This document shows positions 22,099-31,192 of a stretch of DNA of 44,555 nucleotides, one piece after another; the stretch's first letter is position 1, and every line of letters starts with the position of its first letter. The notes beneath the pieces are model-generated. The model saw only the letters and a list, made by a program, of their open reading frames with translations. It did no database searches and was not told where the DNA came from. The translations under genes were made by a program, and so were the position numbers. This DNA is from a virus: the IMG/VR virus record IMGVR_UViG_3300008266_000108, positions 1 through 44,555 of that record; one strand, 5' to 3'.

Positions 22099-22755
22099 TC
22101 AGGCCTCCAGCATCGCCCAGGTGCGCGGCCCCGCCACGCCATCGGTCTTGATCGCGCGGCTCTGCTGGAACGCGATCACCGCCCGCTCCGTCTTCGGCCC
22201 GAAATCGCCGTCGTCCGGGCCGGGGTCGAAGCCTTCGCCATGCAGCGCCCGCTGCAGCGTCGCGACGTCTTCGCCCTGATCGCCAAGGCGCAGGGTAGGG
22301 CGTTCCTTCACCGGCGAAGCCCAGCCCTTCGCCGCCGCCTGACGCAGCCAGGCCGGCGCATTCACCGCCCGTCCGCCCGCGCCCCACACCAGCTGCGAGC
22401 CGAACCCGATATGCAGGCGATGCGGCCCCATGTACCCAACGCCCGCCCCGATGCCGGTCGCGCCCCGCGCGGCGGCCGCGGAGACGAAGGCAGCGACCAG
22501 GTCGCGATCGCCGTCTTCGAAATCCAGCAGGCGGCCAGCCTTGAACAGCTGCACGTCGGCCGCCTTGCCGTCGTCATGGCGTGTCGAGCCGGTGCGCGGG
22601 CCCTTGCCATGGGCGAACTGCCCGCCAGATACGACCTCGACCACGTCGATGCCGGCGGCCTCGCCGGCGCTGCGCAGCACCGCCACCAGGGCGTCGCCGA
22701 TCGGCAGCCTGCGGATTGTCGCCAGCCGCTCCTGGCTCTGTCGAACCTCAGTCAT
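22099..22755 (-). CDS. Endolysin: M15-like peptidase plus peptidoglycan-binding domain
   Basis: 218 aa. The N-terminal domain has the M15-type metal ligands His60 and Asp67 (STRHDDGKAADV), with His112 and His115 (GPHRLHIGFG) further on, as in D-Ala-D-Ala peptidase-type endolysins. The C-terminal 65 residues are a PG_binding_1 domain (LRLGDQGEDVATLQRAL then DGDFGPKTERAV). Start MTEVRQSQ follows GGAGG by five bases. No signal peptide is seen, so release depends on a holin. Located after a terminator and before the two membrane genes of the lysis cassette. Confidence 0.85.
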   Translation of the reverse strand: MTEVRQSQERLATIRRLPIGDALVAVLRSAGEAAGIDVVEVVSGGQFAHGKGPRTGSTRHDDGKAADVQLFKAGRLLDFEDGDRDLVAAFVSAAAARGATGIGAGVGYMGPHRLHIGFGSQLVWGAGGRAVNAPAWLRQAAAKGWASPVKERPTLRLGDQGEDVATLQRALHGEGFDPGPDDGDFGPKTERAVIAFQQSRAIKTDGVAGPRTWAMLEA

Positions 22756-22771
22756 GAACCCTCCGGGCAAT

Positions 22772-22792
22772 AAAAAACCGCCCAGCGGGCGG
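22772..22792 (-). terminator. Rho-independent terminator between tail fibre and lysis genes
   Basis: On the minus strand CCGCCC-GCT-GGGCGG is followed by TTTTTT. It lies between the stop of the 277-aa tail gene and the endolysin start, so read-through or a second promoter would be needed for lysis genes. Confidence 0.75.
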
Positions 22793-22820
22793 CGGTCAGA
22801 TCGAACGATGTCAGGCCAGA

Positions 22821-23654
22821 TCAGGGAATCGAGTACAGCGTCTTCAGCGTGGTGCGCACCGTCGTCCGCCCGGCGTCGCTCATCACGCCATTGCCCACGG
22901 CCACGATGCCGATCGCCGCGTTCGTGCCGTCATGCGGATCGATGTTCGACGATGCCGCCCTGCCGCACAGCTGCCCGACGCCGCCGACAAAATGCGCGCC
23001 CGGCATCGACGTCTGCACGACGTAGGACAGCCCCGCCACCCCGTCGCGCCAGAAGCGCACCATGTCGTCGCTAGGCGTGTAGTGCCACTCATACAGGTGC
23101 CAGGCCGAGGGCGTGCCCTCGATGCCGAACCCCGTCACGGCGTCGCTGCCGCCTGCCCTGAACTCGATGCTCTCATTGTCCAGCACCAGAAGGCAGTCGC
23201 CATAACCGGTCGCGTCGGGGTCGCTGTTGAACAGCACCCGCGCGCCGGTGTCGGTGCCCACCTTGGCGACGACAAAGCCCCAGTGCGGCGGGTCCTCGCC
23301 GGCCTCGATCTCGCCGAACGCCGCGAACTGGCCGGCCTGGTTGCCGCGCCAGCCGCGCACGCCCGAGATGCCGCCCAGCGTCGCCGAGGGCGCGCCGCCG
23401 GTGCCGTACTGCGTCGGCCCCGTCGCGATCGTGGGCGCGGTGCCGGTGTTCAGATACTCGACCTGCGCTTTCAGCACGTCCTGCATGTAGCGCGTGCCGC
23501 TGACCGTCTCGATCAGGTCGTTGACCGGCGCGAACAGCATGCGCACGTCGGCCGCCTGCATCGCGGCCAGCGCCGCCGCCCAGTCCGTCGCCGACTGGGT
23601 GATGACGGGCAGGCCAGGGCCGCCCGCGAACTTGCTCTGAATGATCGTTGCCAT
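22821..23654 (-). CDS. Putative tail fibre / lectin-like protein, 277 aa
   Basis: Start MATIIQSKFAGGPG. After a helical part, residues about 115-270 read as a beta-sandwich with a concanavalin/LamG-like run (AWHLYEWHYTPSDDMVRFWRD). Such domains bind sugars. It ends the tail-fibre gene block, immediately after the esterase-bearing tail protein. Probably a receptor-binding component. The family call is by fold pattern only. Confidence 0.6.
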   Translation of the reverse strand: MATIIQSKFAGGPGLPVITQSATDWAAALAAMQAADVRMLFAPVNDLIETVSGTRYMQDVLKAQVEYLNTGTAPTIATGPTQYGTGGAPSATLGGISGVRGWRGNQAGQFAAFGEIEAGEDPPHWGFVVAKVGTDTGARVLFNSDPDATGYGDCLLVLDNESIEFRAGGSDAVTGFGIEGTPSAWHLYEWHYTPSDDMVRFWRDGVAGLSYVVQTSMPGAHFVGGVGQLCGRAASSNIDPHDGTNAAIGIVAVGNGVMSDAGRTTVRTTLKTLYSIP

Positions 23655-23658
23655 GGGA

Positions 23659-26304
23659 CTACCAGCCTCTTTCTGCCAGACGGTTGACGATGCGCGCCGC
23701 AAGTTTCTGGTTGCCCAGCGGCACGGTGATGTGGGTGATGTCGGCGATCTCATGCACGGTCCAGACGCCGGCGTAGCGCACATAGATCGCGCCCACGCCG
23801 TGACCCAGACCGCCATCGGCGACCGTCCTGATCCAGTAATCGAGATCCGCGCCGCCGGTCGGCAGCCCCGCCGCAGAGCGATAGCCGGCAAAGCTCAGCG
23901 CCGCCGGCGTCCACGGCACGCTGGCATAGTTGAAGAAATAGCTGAACGGCACGATGCCATAGGTTGCCGCCACCTCAGCCTCGGTAAGCCCCGGCCACAG
24001 CAGCGCCGGCGTCGATGGCGCGTCGATGCACAGTTCTTTGCGCGTATCGAACACGAAGTCCGGGAACTGCTCTTCCAGGAACAGCACCGTGCGGAACATC
24101 ACATTGCCGGTGGCGTTGCGGGCGAACTGGCCCTCGTGGTTCGCCACCACGATCCGGCTGCCGTTCCAGGTCGTCACGAACTGGCCCAGCACGCTCATCA
24201 ATATCGCGCGCACGTCGCGCGACCCCATCAGCGCCACGATCTCGGCGTTCACCTCGTTCGTCAGATCCGCATCGCCGACATTGTTCTGACCGTGCCAGGT
24301 GACAAGGATATTGCCGCCATAGGCATCGCCCCGGTTCAGCACCAGGTCGCGGAAGATGCCGCGCAGATGGCTGGCCGTGTGGCCGCCATAGCTCTCGGTC
24401 ACCAGCGTCCGCTCCCCCGCCAGCGCAGCTGTCAGCGACGACGCCAGGAAGCCCGGCATGGAATCGCCGATCACGAACAGGCCCGAGCTGGTGGGCCTCG
24501 CCCGCTTGCTCTCGGTGCGTGACCTCAGGCCCAGCCCCACTCGTGTCGCCGACTTGTCGCTGCGGCGGAACTCCCAGTCCTGCGACCCGCGCTCGCAGCG
24601 CCTGGCGATCGTCGCGCCATCGGCATAGCTCGCCACGCCATCGGTCGCCAGACGCAGCCATGCGCCGCCCTGGCGCAGCAGCCAGTCATCCACCGCATAC
24701 GATCCGTCGGCCGCTGTCACCTGCCACAGGTCGCCATTGACGGGCGATGCCGGCGGGGAGGTCGAGGGCGTCGCCGTCTCGCCGCGCAGGAACATCTGAT
24801 CGGCCCGGCCCTTCGTCCAAAGCCGCCGCCCCGCGCCGCTCACGGTGCGCGTCGTCAGGTGGATGATCCGGTCGCCGGTCGCGTAGGCGACGCCCTTGAA
24901 GGTCCCGCCCGCGCTCAGCTGCCAGAATTCGGCCTCGTCCACCGCACCTGCCGGGCACGCCTGTTTCACCCAGGCGCCGCCGCTCTTCACAGCCAGGTCC
25001 CCCTGGGCATAGGTGTCGGCGCCGATCGTCACGCCGGCCGCAACGGTCGCCTCCAGATAATCGCCGTCCGCATAGCCTGACGCAGCGGGCAGGGTCGAGG
25101 TGAATGTGCCCAGGTCGGTCAGGCTGGCCACGCTGCCGGGATTGAACGTGCCGATGTATTTCTGCCCCGCGATCGGCAGGCCCCAGCTGCGCCGGAACTG
25201 CAGCGCCGTGCCGGTGTCGTTCACGCCGATGATGTGGGGGCTGCGATCGGCCGGCAGGCGCGTCCAGCCATAGCCGGTGATCGAGGTCTTGGCCGTCGGC
25301 TGGCCTGCGATCGAGCGCAAGGTCACCGGCTCCACCGACACCGCGTCGCCGCTGTTCGGCACGGTGACGCGCTTCAGGTCCAGTTCAAGCGCGGGCCTAT
25401 CTACCTGCCCGTCGACCAGAGACACCGGATCTCCGGTCAGCGCGTGCCCCGCCCAGCGCAGCGCATTGGTGGCCCGGTCATAGCGGCCATCGATCAGCAC
25501 CGCCCCGTCATCTGCCGCCAGGCGCAGCATCACGCCGCGCGGCGCGGGCTGCTCAACCGCGGCCGGCAGACCGTCTGTCGCGACCGCGATATCGGCGGCC
25601 ACATGGGCGGTCGTGGCGTGACCCTCCCAGACGCCGGCCTGCGCGGCGCGGTCCCAGATCAGCTGCGCCACGCTGCGCCCGTCAGCGCCCGTCAGCGCCG
25701 CCAGCACGCCGCGTGTCGCAGGCCGGGCCAGTCCGTTCAGCTGGTCCAGCGTCGCGGTGACGACCGCCGCGTCCACATCGCTCGACAGCGCATGATCGGC
25801 GACACGCACCTTGGCGGCGTCTCGGTCCCACACAAAGGTCGCGATGACCGATCCATCCGTCCCGCTCAGCACGGCGATGACGTTGCGCGCCGCCGGACGC
25901 AGCGTCGCGAAGGGCGACGACACGACCGCAGCTTCAGCCTCGACAGCCGACGCCGCTGCGTCGTCGCGATAGCCCAGCAGCTCGTCGCCTGTCTCGATGA
26001 CGGCCACCGCGCCGTTCACCGCCGCCAGCATGGTCGAGCGCAGCGCGTTCAGGTCTGACGTCGCCGTGCTGATCGTGCTGGCGACATCGCTTTCAAGACC
26101 CGCCACCGTGGCTTCCGCAGCAGCCACCGTCCCTGCGATCTCGGCCGCCGCGTCGACGGCTGGCTTGCGCAGCCACGTCGCCATCGCCGGCACGGTCGGT
26201 GCGGCGATATAGGGCTCGCCGTCATTATCCGGGTCCGGCGTCTTGAACAGCGCCTGCATGGCCGACACGCCGGCCGGCCCCTGGCCGTCGCCCCGCGCCG
26301 TCAT
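23659..26304 (-). CDS. Tail fibre/spike protein with C-terminal SGNH esterase domain
   Basis: 881 aa. The N-terminal 300 residues are Ala-rich, with coiled-coil-like helices and repeated beta segments (AVLSGTDGSVIATFVWDRD, then LTGADGRSVAQLIWDRA), typical of fibre stalks. From about 600 an SGNH hydrolase is seen: GDS near 610 (FVIGDSMPG), a GGH block, GQNN near 671 (WHGQNNVGD) in place of GxND, and the final Asp-x-x-His near 855 (ADITHITVP). It probably removes acetyl groups from host surface polysaccharide during adsorption. Its ATG overlaps the stop of a 14-codon frame. Confidence 0.8.
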   Translation of the reverse strand: MTARGDGQGPAGVSAMQALFKTPDPDNDGEPYIAAPTVPAMATWLRKPAVDAAAEIAGTVAAAEATVAGLESDVASTISTATSDLNALRSTMLAAVNGAVAVIETGDELLGYRDDAAASAVEAEAAVVSSPFATLRPAARNVIAVLSGTDGSVIATFVWDRDAAKVRVADHALSSDVDAAVVTATLDQLNGLARPATRGVLAALTGADGRSVAQLIWDRAAQAGVWEGHATTAHVAADIAVATDGLPAAVEQPAPRGVMLRLAADDGAVLIDGRYDRATNALRWAGHALTGDPVSLVDGQVDRPALELDLKRVTVPNSGDAVSVEPVTLRSIAGQPTAKTSITGYGWTRLPADRSPHIIGVNDTGTALQFRRSWGLPIAGQKYIGTFNPGSVASLTDLGTFTSTLPAASGYADGDYLEATVAAGVTIGADTYAQGDLAVKSGGAWVKQACPAGAVDEAEFWQLSAGGTFKGVAYATGDRIIHLTTRTVSGAGRRLWTKGRADQMFLRGETATPSTSPPASPVNGDLWQVTAADGSYAVDDWLLRQGGAWLRLATDGVASYADGATIARRCERGSQDWEFRRSDKSATRVGLGLRSRTESKRARPTSSGLFVIGDSMPGFLASSLTAALAGERTLVTESYGGHTASHLRGIFRDLVLNRGDAYGGNILVTWHGQNNVGDADLTNEVNAEIVALMGSRDVRAILMSVLGQFVTTWNGSRIVVANHEGQFARNATGNVMFRTVLFLEEQFPDFVFDTRKELCIDAPSTPALLWPGLTEAEVAATYGIVPFSYFFNYASVPWTPAALSFAGYRSAAGLPTGGADLDYWIRTVADGGLGHGVGAIYVRYAGVWTVHEIADITHITVPLGNQKLAARIVNRLAERGW

Positions 26305-26345
26305 GCGCCGCCCCTGTCGCTCATGGTCTTGACCCCGATGCTCAT
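26301..26345 (-). CDS. Fourteen-codon relay open frame between two genes
   Basis: MSIGVKTMSDRGGA. Its ATG overlaps the upstream 138-aa gene stop (ATGA) and its own stop overlaps the downstream esterase start (ATGA). It most likely couples translation of the two genes; a functional peptide is not claimed. Confidence 0.4.
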   Translation of the reverse strand: MSIGVKTMSDRGGA

Positions 26346-26758
26346 GCGCTTGTCTCCCTCACAATGGTGACGCGGCCCGACGCCAGCGGCGTCGCCTCGA
26401 TTGGTCCGATGCGGTTCAGGTCGGCCGGATAGCGGCCGCCATGCTGCAGATCGCGCCAGGCCTGCACGGCCGGGTCGCACCACACGGTGATGCGGTTGAC
26501 GCTGCTGCCCGGGCGCACCACGTCGCGGGCCACGACCTCGACCTCGACCTGCGGCCGACCGCTCGACAGGAAGCCGTCGCTGCGCGTGACGATCAGCGCG
26601 TTGCCGCCGGTCCGCTCCCGGCCCAGCCGGAACTCGATGACGTCTTCCTCGAAATCATAGGCCTGATAATCCGGGTCCTGGATCTCCAGCACGAAGCAGC
26701 TGTTCAGGTTCGTCGGCCCCAGCGTCTTCTCGAAGACGAACGGGATATTGGTCTGCAT
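26342..26758 (-). CDS. Hypothetical virion-associated protein, 138 aa
   Basis: Start MQTNIPFVFEKTLG, with GTGGAG eight bases upstream. Mostly beta, with a central VEVEVVARDVVRPG strand and a tail ending VTIVRETSA. It lies between two tail-fibre genes and just after a terminator, so a tail or chaperone role is likely. No family recognised. Confidence 0.6.
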   Translation of the reverse strand: MQTNIPFVFEKTLGPTNLNSCFVLEIQDPDYQAYDFEEDVIEFRLGRERTGGNALIVTRSDGFLSSGRPQVEVEVVARDVVRPGSSVNRITVWCDPAVQAWRDLQHGGRYPADLNRIGPIEATPLASGRVTIVRETSA

Positions 26759-26771
26759 GGAATGCTCCACG

Positions 26772-26797
26772 AAAAAGCCCGCCGGTGAGGGCGGGCT
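26772..26797 (-). terminator. Rho-independent terminator in the tail-fibre block
   Basis: On the minus strand AGCCCGCC and GGCGGGCT pair around a 6-base loop, then TTTTTC. It lies after the 282-aa fibre gene. Confidence 0.75.
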
Positions 26798-26822
26798 GCG
26801 TCAGGTCAGAATGGTTGTGCGG

Positions 26823-27671
26823 CTAGGTCATGATGGCGCGGTCCGTCATGCGCCTCCAGTTCGTGCCGTCCCCGAATACGGGCACTGCACCGCCGCTTTC
26901 GTTAGAGCAGAAGAACTCGCGCCCGGCCGTTGGCGTCAGCGCGTTGATCTGAGCGACGGTGCGGCTGTACTTTTGGATGCCGCCATCCTGGTCCACCACG
27001 ACACGCGACCTGATACTCAGGCCTGTTGCATGCTCTCCCCGCAGGAATTCTGTCCGTGTGGAGCTGCCGACTTCGCACATGCCGATAGCCAGTCGAGCCC
27101 CCATCGCGGTCGGGCTAGGCGTCGCCTGCGTAACCGTTCCGGTGATCGAGATATGATTGACCTCAGTCGAGGCGTCACCCATGGCAGCAAAGAAAATCGA
27201 GCCGCTGCTATCTGCGTTGGCAACAGCGGCTTTGCCGGAATTCGTGCCGCGCCCCTTTGTCAGCCTGAAGACAGGTCCGGTGCTTGATGCCACAAACGTC
27301 GCTGCCTTCAGCGTCGCCAGCGAGTCGGAAAACACGTTCAGCTGGCTCGCGGACGACGTTTCGACCGTTAGGCCCGCGTTGTTGATGTATCCGACCGGCC
27401 CGCCAGCTGCAGCAAACCCGATGGCATTGGCGCCATACAAATAGATCCCGGTGTCGGTCTCTCCCACGAAAGCGAAGGACGGTGCCAAGGCGGTGCCTCC
27501 TGACGCGCCCGCGACTTGACCGGTGAAGCTGAACCCCGTCGCCTCGAACCGCTCCTTGACATGCGAGCCCGTGGCGCGGCGGTTGTCGAGAGACGAGGCT
27601 TGGTAGATCTCGAAGACATCGCCCAGCTGGAAGCCGGACGCATCTATCAATTCTGGAATGGTGCCGGGCAT
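26823..27671 (-). CDS. Tail fibre-like protein, 282 aa
   Basis: Start ATG overlaps the tail-tip gene stop (TAATG). The N-terminus MPGTIPELIDASGFQLGD is an attachment-type segment. The body contains short beta repeats (FVGETDTGIYLYGANAIGFAAAGG) of the kind found just before intramolecular chaperone tails, and it ends in TAGREFFCSNESGG. No S74 chaperone catalytic block is visible. Probably a side or central fibre. Confidence 0.65.
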   Translation of the reverse strand: MPGTIPELIDASGFQLGDVFEIYQASSLDNRRATGSHVKERFEATGFSFTGQVAGASGGTALAPSFAFVGETDTGIYLYGANAIGFAAAGGPVGYINNAGLTVETSSASQLNVFSDSLATLKAATFVASSTGPVFRLTKGRGTNSGKAAVANADSSGSIFFAAMGDASTEVNHISITGTVTQATPSPTAMGARLAIGMCEVGSSTRTEFLRGEHATGLSIRSRVVVDQDGGIQKYSRTVAQINALTPTAGREFFCSNESGGAVPVFGDGTNWRRMTDRAIMT

Positions 27672-30271
27672 TACGCTTGAAGCCTCCTGATTGTGCCGTC
27701 CTGCAGACGGCGCGGCGTCCCGTCCTGCAGCCGTCGCATCACGCCCATCGACTGGTCGATCTGCTGCTGCAGCAGATCGTTCTCCTGGATGATCGCGGCC
27801 TGCTGCGCCTGCAGCGCCAGCTGCGGCAGGGAGGGGTTCAGGTCTCCCGACTGGGTGCCGGCCCCCACCGATCGCCGCCCGGCCACGCCGGCCTGCAGGA
27901 TGCTGGCGGGCAGAACAGGCGTCACGCCGTCCTGGCTGAACAGTTCGTCGTCATACGGCACCGCCACCACGCTCGCGGTGAAGTCGTCATCGCCAGGCGT
28001 CAGGTTGATGATCTGGCGATCGACCATCATCTTGCCGGCCTCGCCCCACACCGCCAGGTCGCCAACCACTGGCGCATCGCCCGCATCCACAGCACCGTCG
28101 AACCAGATCTCGTCGATCGTGACGTCGCCCCCGCCCGTCGCGGGATTGTCGACGTCGAACAGCGGCAGCGCGCCGTCTGCGCCGCGGCGGATCAACAAAC
28201 CATAGGTCACGCCGTCTTCCATGGTGACCAGCTCGTCCAGTCGCACGCCGATGACGTCCGGCCCGTCCATCAGCACCTCGACCACCCGGGCGGACTGCGA
28301 CCTCTCCTGCAACGCGAAATGCTCCACCAGCACCCGGTCGCCGTAGCGCGACACCAGCGACTCGGTGTCGATCTCGAACTCGGTCCCGATACGCCGGATC
28401 TTCGCCCGCTTCAGCAGGCGCTGCCCCATCCGCCAGGCCTCGATCGCGTTCGTCTTGCCTGGCGCCTCGGCGCTCTGAAACAGAGTTGCAGTCGTGATGT
28501 CGTAGCCATCCGCATAGACGATCACCTCGTCCGGCTTGTATCCTGCCGCCGCATTCAGGAACGCGACGCGCAGCGCATGCACCGGGTCGAGGTAGACGAT
28601 GCGCTCCTTGAAGCCCCGCACGGTTTCCGAGGTGAACACCTGGACGGGCAGCTTCTCGTCATCGATGATCGCGGTCCGCTTGCCTCCAGCCCAGGCGGAA
28701 CTGGCATAGCCGCACGCCGCCGTCAGCTGTGACACCTCCTCGATGCTGGCCGCATAGTCGATGACAGCGGCGCAGCTTAAGGCCTTCGTCTCGCAGTACT
28801 CATACCAGTTCTCATAGGCCCCGGCCTCCAGCCGCGCCGCCGTCAGCCGCTTGGCTGGCGCGATCGCCTGGCCCGTGTGCAGCCACCGGTTCAGCGCGGC
28901 GGGGTTCGACGACGCGGCCTCAGTCTCCCAGTCCGTGCCGTCCCAGGTCGGCACCACGGGCGTGATGATTGCGTTCAGATCGTCGATCACCCCATTCAGC
29001 TGACGGTTCGCGCGGATCACCAGCGCGGTCGCGCAGATGCTGTCATCGGCGATCGCCTCGCCGGTACGTTCCGCGCGCACGCACAGCCAGTACGCCTCGT
29101 CGGCCACCTTGGTCGAGGCAGTGTCGGCAGTCGTCCGGCGGATGCGCATCTCGTAATCGTCGGGCCCGCTGACCGCGTCATAGGTCACCCATTCAATCAT
29201 CCGCCGAATGGCATTAAGCGTCGCGGCGGTGATCGTCAGAACGCCGGGTGATACCATGTGCACCGAGGCCGAGGTCGGCACCGGCACCCATGACACGTCG
29301 CCAAGGTAGGCCTCGCTCAGCTTGCGATACCCCACCTCGAACGTGACGCTGCGATTGCCGATGCCACCATCCGATGTGTTCAGGCCTCCTGGAAACGCGA
29401 TGTCGAAGCTCAGCTGCGTCGCCGGCGCCGGGAAGCGTCTGGTCTGCCAGCCATCCGCCGCCAGCAGCTCGATCTGGATGTCGGGATTCTCGAACACCAG
29501 ATTGCCGATCACCGTCCCGAGGGTCGAGGCATAGCTCTCACCCATCAGCCGGTGCGCGATAGTAACGTCAGCATACTCCGAAACCGGCGTGTCGCCGATC
29601 TTCAGATCCGCCAGCGTGCACTTGCCCACATGCCACTGGACCAGCATGTACATCAGGATGGAATCGCCGAAGACCTTGGTGAAATACCGGGCCGCCAGCC
29701 GCCCGGTCACCCTATGCGGGCCCAGCGTGATCAGGCACGGGCCATAGGGATCGGCGCTGTTGCGTGCCCCCGTCAGCGTATAGCTCTCCGACCGCGACCG
29801 CTGCTCGGGCTGGGGAATTGGCGCGATGGCATTGACCAGCGCGTTCAGCGCGACAGACGCCACCGCCCCCAGGATCATGGCGGACGTGCTGCCGGCCGCG
29901 AACAGACCGCCAAGCGCAGTAATGCCGCCGACGCCGAAGCCGCCCGAGATCCACGCCACCGCCACCACGACCAGCAGCTGCAGGATCGTGCGCAGAGGGT
30001 TCTTCTTGCCAGACCCGCCGCCGCCCATCGGCCGCATCCGCACCAGGATCAGCGCGCCCGGCTTGGGCCTGACCTTGTGCCAGTTCTCGCGCAGCACCTC
30101 GTGCCCGTGCAGCGAGATCACCAGATTGGCCGATCTTGCTTCGGTCAGCGTCATGTGGCCCTGGGTCACCGACCACGCCACCATCTCGGCCAGCGTGAAC
30201 CCGTCCGGCACCTCCGCCGTCCCTGTCGGCCGCGACAAGGGCCGCGGCGCAAACGTCGCGACAGATGTCAT
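27671..30271 (-). CDS. J: Tail tip / host specificity protein (I-J fusion)
   Basis: 866 aa. Start MTSVATFAPRPLSR overlaps the NlpC/P60 stop as ATGA. Residues about 85-150 are two hydrophobic segments (LLVVVAVAWISGGFGVGG, then AMILGAVASVALNALVNAI) like tail assembly protein I of lambda. The rest is a TipJ-type central tip protein, with PYGPCLITLGPHRVTGRLA marking the join. The last 20 residues are three copies of an RRLQ(D/A) unit, the first two spaced by eight residues. It follows the lambda order K-I-J, with I and J apparently one chain. Confidence 0.8.
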   Translation of the reverse strand: MTSVATFAPRPLSRPTGTAEVPDGFTLAEMVAWSVTQGHMTLTEARSANLVISLHGHEVLRENWHKVRPKPGALILVRMRPMGGGGSGKKNPLRTILQLLVVVAVAWISGGFGVGGITALGGLFAAGSTSAMILGAVASVALNALVNAIAPIPQPEQRSRSESYTLTGARNSADPYGPCLITLGPHRVTGRLAARYFTKVFGDSILMYMLVQWHVGKCTLADLKIGDTPVSEYADVTIAHRLMGESYASTLGTVIGNLVFENPDIQIELLAADGWQTRRFPAPATQLSFDIAFPGGLNTSDGGIGNRSVTFEVGYRKLSEAYLGDVSWVPVPTSASVHMVSPGVLTITAATLNAIRRMIEWVTYDAVSGPDDYEMRIRRTTADTASTKVADEAYWLCVRAERTGEAIADDSICATALVIRANRQLNGVIDDLNAIITPVVPTWDGTDWETEAASSNPAALNRWLHTGQAIAPAKRLTAARLEAGAYENWYEYCETKALSCAAVIDYAASIEEVSQLTAACGYASSAWAGGKRTAIIDDEKLPVQVFTSETVRGFKERIVYLDPVHALRVAFLNAAAGYKPDEVIVYADGYDITTATLFQSAEAPGKTNAIEAWRMGQRLLKRAKIRRIGTEFEIDTESLVSRYGDRVLVEHFALQERSQSARVVEVLMDGPDVIGVRLDELVTMEDGVTYGLLIRRGADGALPLFDVDNPATGGGDVTIDEIWFDGAVDAGDAPVVGDLAVWGEAGKMMVDRQIINLTPGDDDFTASVVAVPYDDELFSQDGVTPVLPASILQAGVAGRRSVGAGTQSGDLNPSLPQLALQAQQAAIIQENDLLQQQIDQSMGVMRRLQDGTPRRLQDGTIRRLQA

Positions 30272-30732
30272 CGCCGCACGCCCGCGGGCATAAACGCCCC
30301 GACAAAGCGCTTCTTGGCGACCCACTCGGCCAGCGGCGCAGTGTACGTGCCGCCGCCTTTCACCGTGCGCAACGCGCCCTTCACAGGCCCTGCATCTTCG
30401 GCATGGATGAAGGTCTTTGCATCGATGCACCACCCGATATGACACGCATGCCCGAACCGCTTCAGCACCAGCCACGCCCCGAACTGCGGATCGCAGGGCA
30501 TGAAGCTGCCGACCTCGCGCCCGATCGCCGCTTCCAGCGTTGCCACGTCGGCCCAGTCGGCGCCCGTGTACTGATCGTCGAACGATTTGACCTCGACCCC
30601 GAACGCCGTTCGGGTCAGGAACCGCGCGCAGCCCACGCAGTCCCACCCGCTCATGTCGTCGCCATGCACCTTGAACGGTACGCGAAGCAGGTCGATCACC
30701 CGGACCGCTTTCAGTTCCACCGGCCACATCAT
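30268..30732 (-). CDS. NlpC/P60 tail peptidase (lambda K-like)
   Basis: 154 aa. Catalytic Cys32 (SGWDCVGCARF) and His98 (HACHIGWCID) fit the C40 NlpC/P60 family. Such proteins sit at the tail tip and cut peptidoglycan peptides during DNA injection. Position between the L-like and J genes agrees. The gene carries copy 4 of the 13-bp near-palindrome. Confidence 0.85.
   Translation of the reverse strand: MMWPVELKAVRVIDLLRVPFKVHGDDMSGWDCVGCARFLTRTAFGVEVKSFDDQYTGADWADVATLEAAIGREVGSFMPCDPQFGAWLVLKRFGHACHIGWCIDAKTFIHAEDAGPVKGALRTVKGGGTYTAPLAEWVAKKRFVGAFMPAGVRR
30600..30612. repeat. 13-bp near-palindrome, copy 4
   Basis: CGAACGCCGTTCG with a further ACCC/GGGT on the flanks, inside the NlpC/P60 gene. 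Confidence 0.55.
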
Positions 30733-30733
30733 G

Positions 30734-31192
30734 TCAGTAGACCAGCATGGGAAAGACAGTCGGGATGAACCGCTTGTGACAGGCCGGCTCGATGCGATAG
30801 TCGGGCAGGCTCAACCGGCCGGTCACCGTCACAGGATCGTAGGCGGACTCGGTCATTTCGAAGCCTTCGATCGCCTTCTCCACACTGTCCGGATCGCTCT
30901 CCATGACCAGTTCGATGGTGACGACCGGCGCAATAAGCGAGCCCTTCAGGGCCTTCACGATCTCTGGGTCGATATTGTCGACCACGATCTCGGCCTGGTA
31001 ATCGGCATCTTCGCCCTGGTCGGGCAGCTTCATCCGCCAGGGCCAGCCGTAATAGGTCTCGCCCCGGCTCTCGATGTGTTCGCCGTTATTGGCCACGCGG
31101 ATCGGCACGCTCAGGTCGACATGGTCGATCGTCATCAGCGCGATGACGACATCCCCGCTGTCCCGCTTGCGGATCTCGACGTCTAGAGTCAT
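30734..31192 (-). CDS. Minor tail protein, DUF1833-like (L position)
   Basis: 152 aa, beta-rich. HIESRGETYYGWPWRMKLP and FEMTESAYDPVTVTGRLSLP, ending in a cysteine with FIPTVFP, match DUF1833 proteins of lambda-type tails. The start overlaps the upstream stop (TGATG). Confidence 0.7.
   Translation of the reverse strand: MTLDVEIRKRDSGDVVIALMTIDHVDLSVPIRVANNGEHIESRGETYYGWPWRMKLPDQGEDADYQAEIVVDNIDPEIVKALKGSLIAPVVTIELVMESDPDSVEKAIEGFEMTESAYDPVTVTGRLSLPDYRIEPACHKRFIPTVFPMLVY

Noticed and set aside
24962-24969. TGTTTCAC, half of a parS site
   Set aside because: The other half does not match; an 8-base hit is expected by chance.
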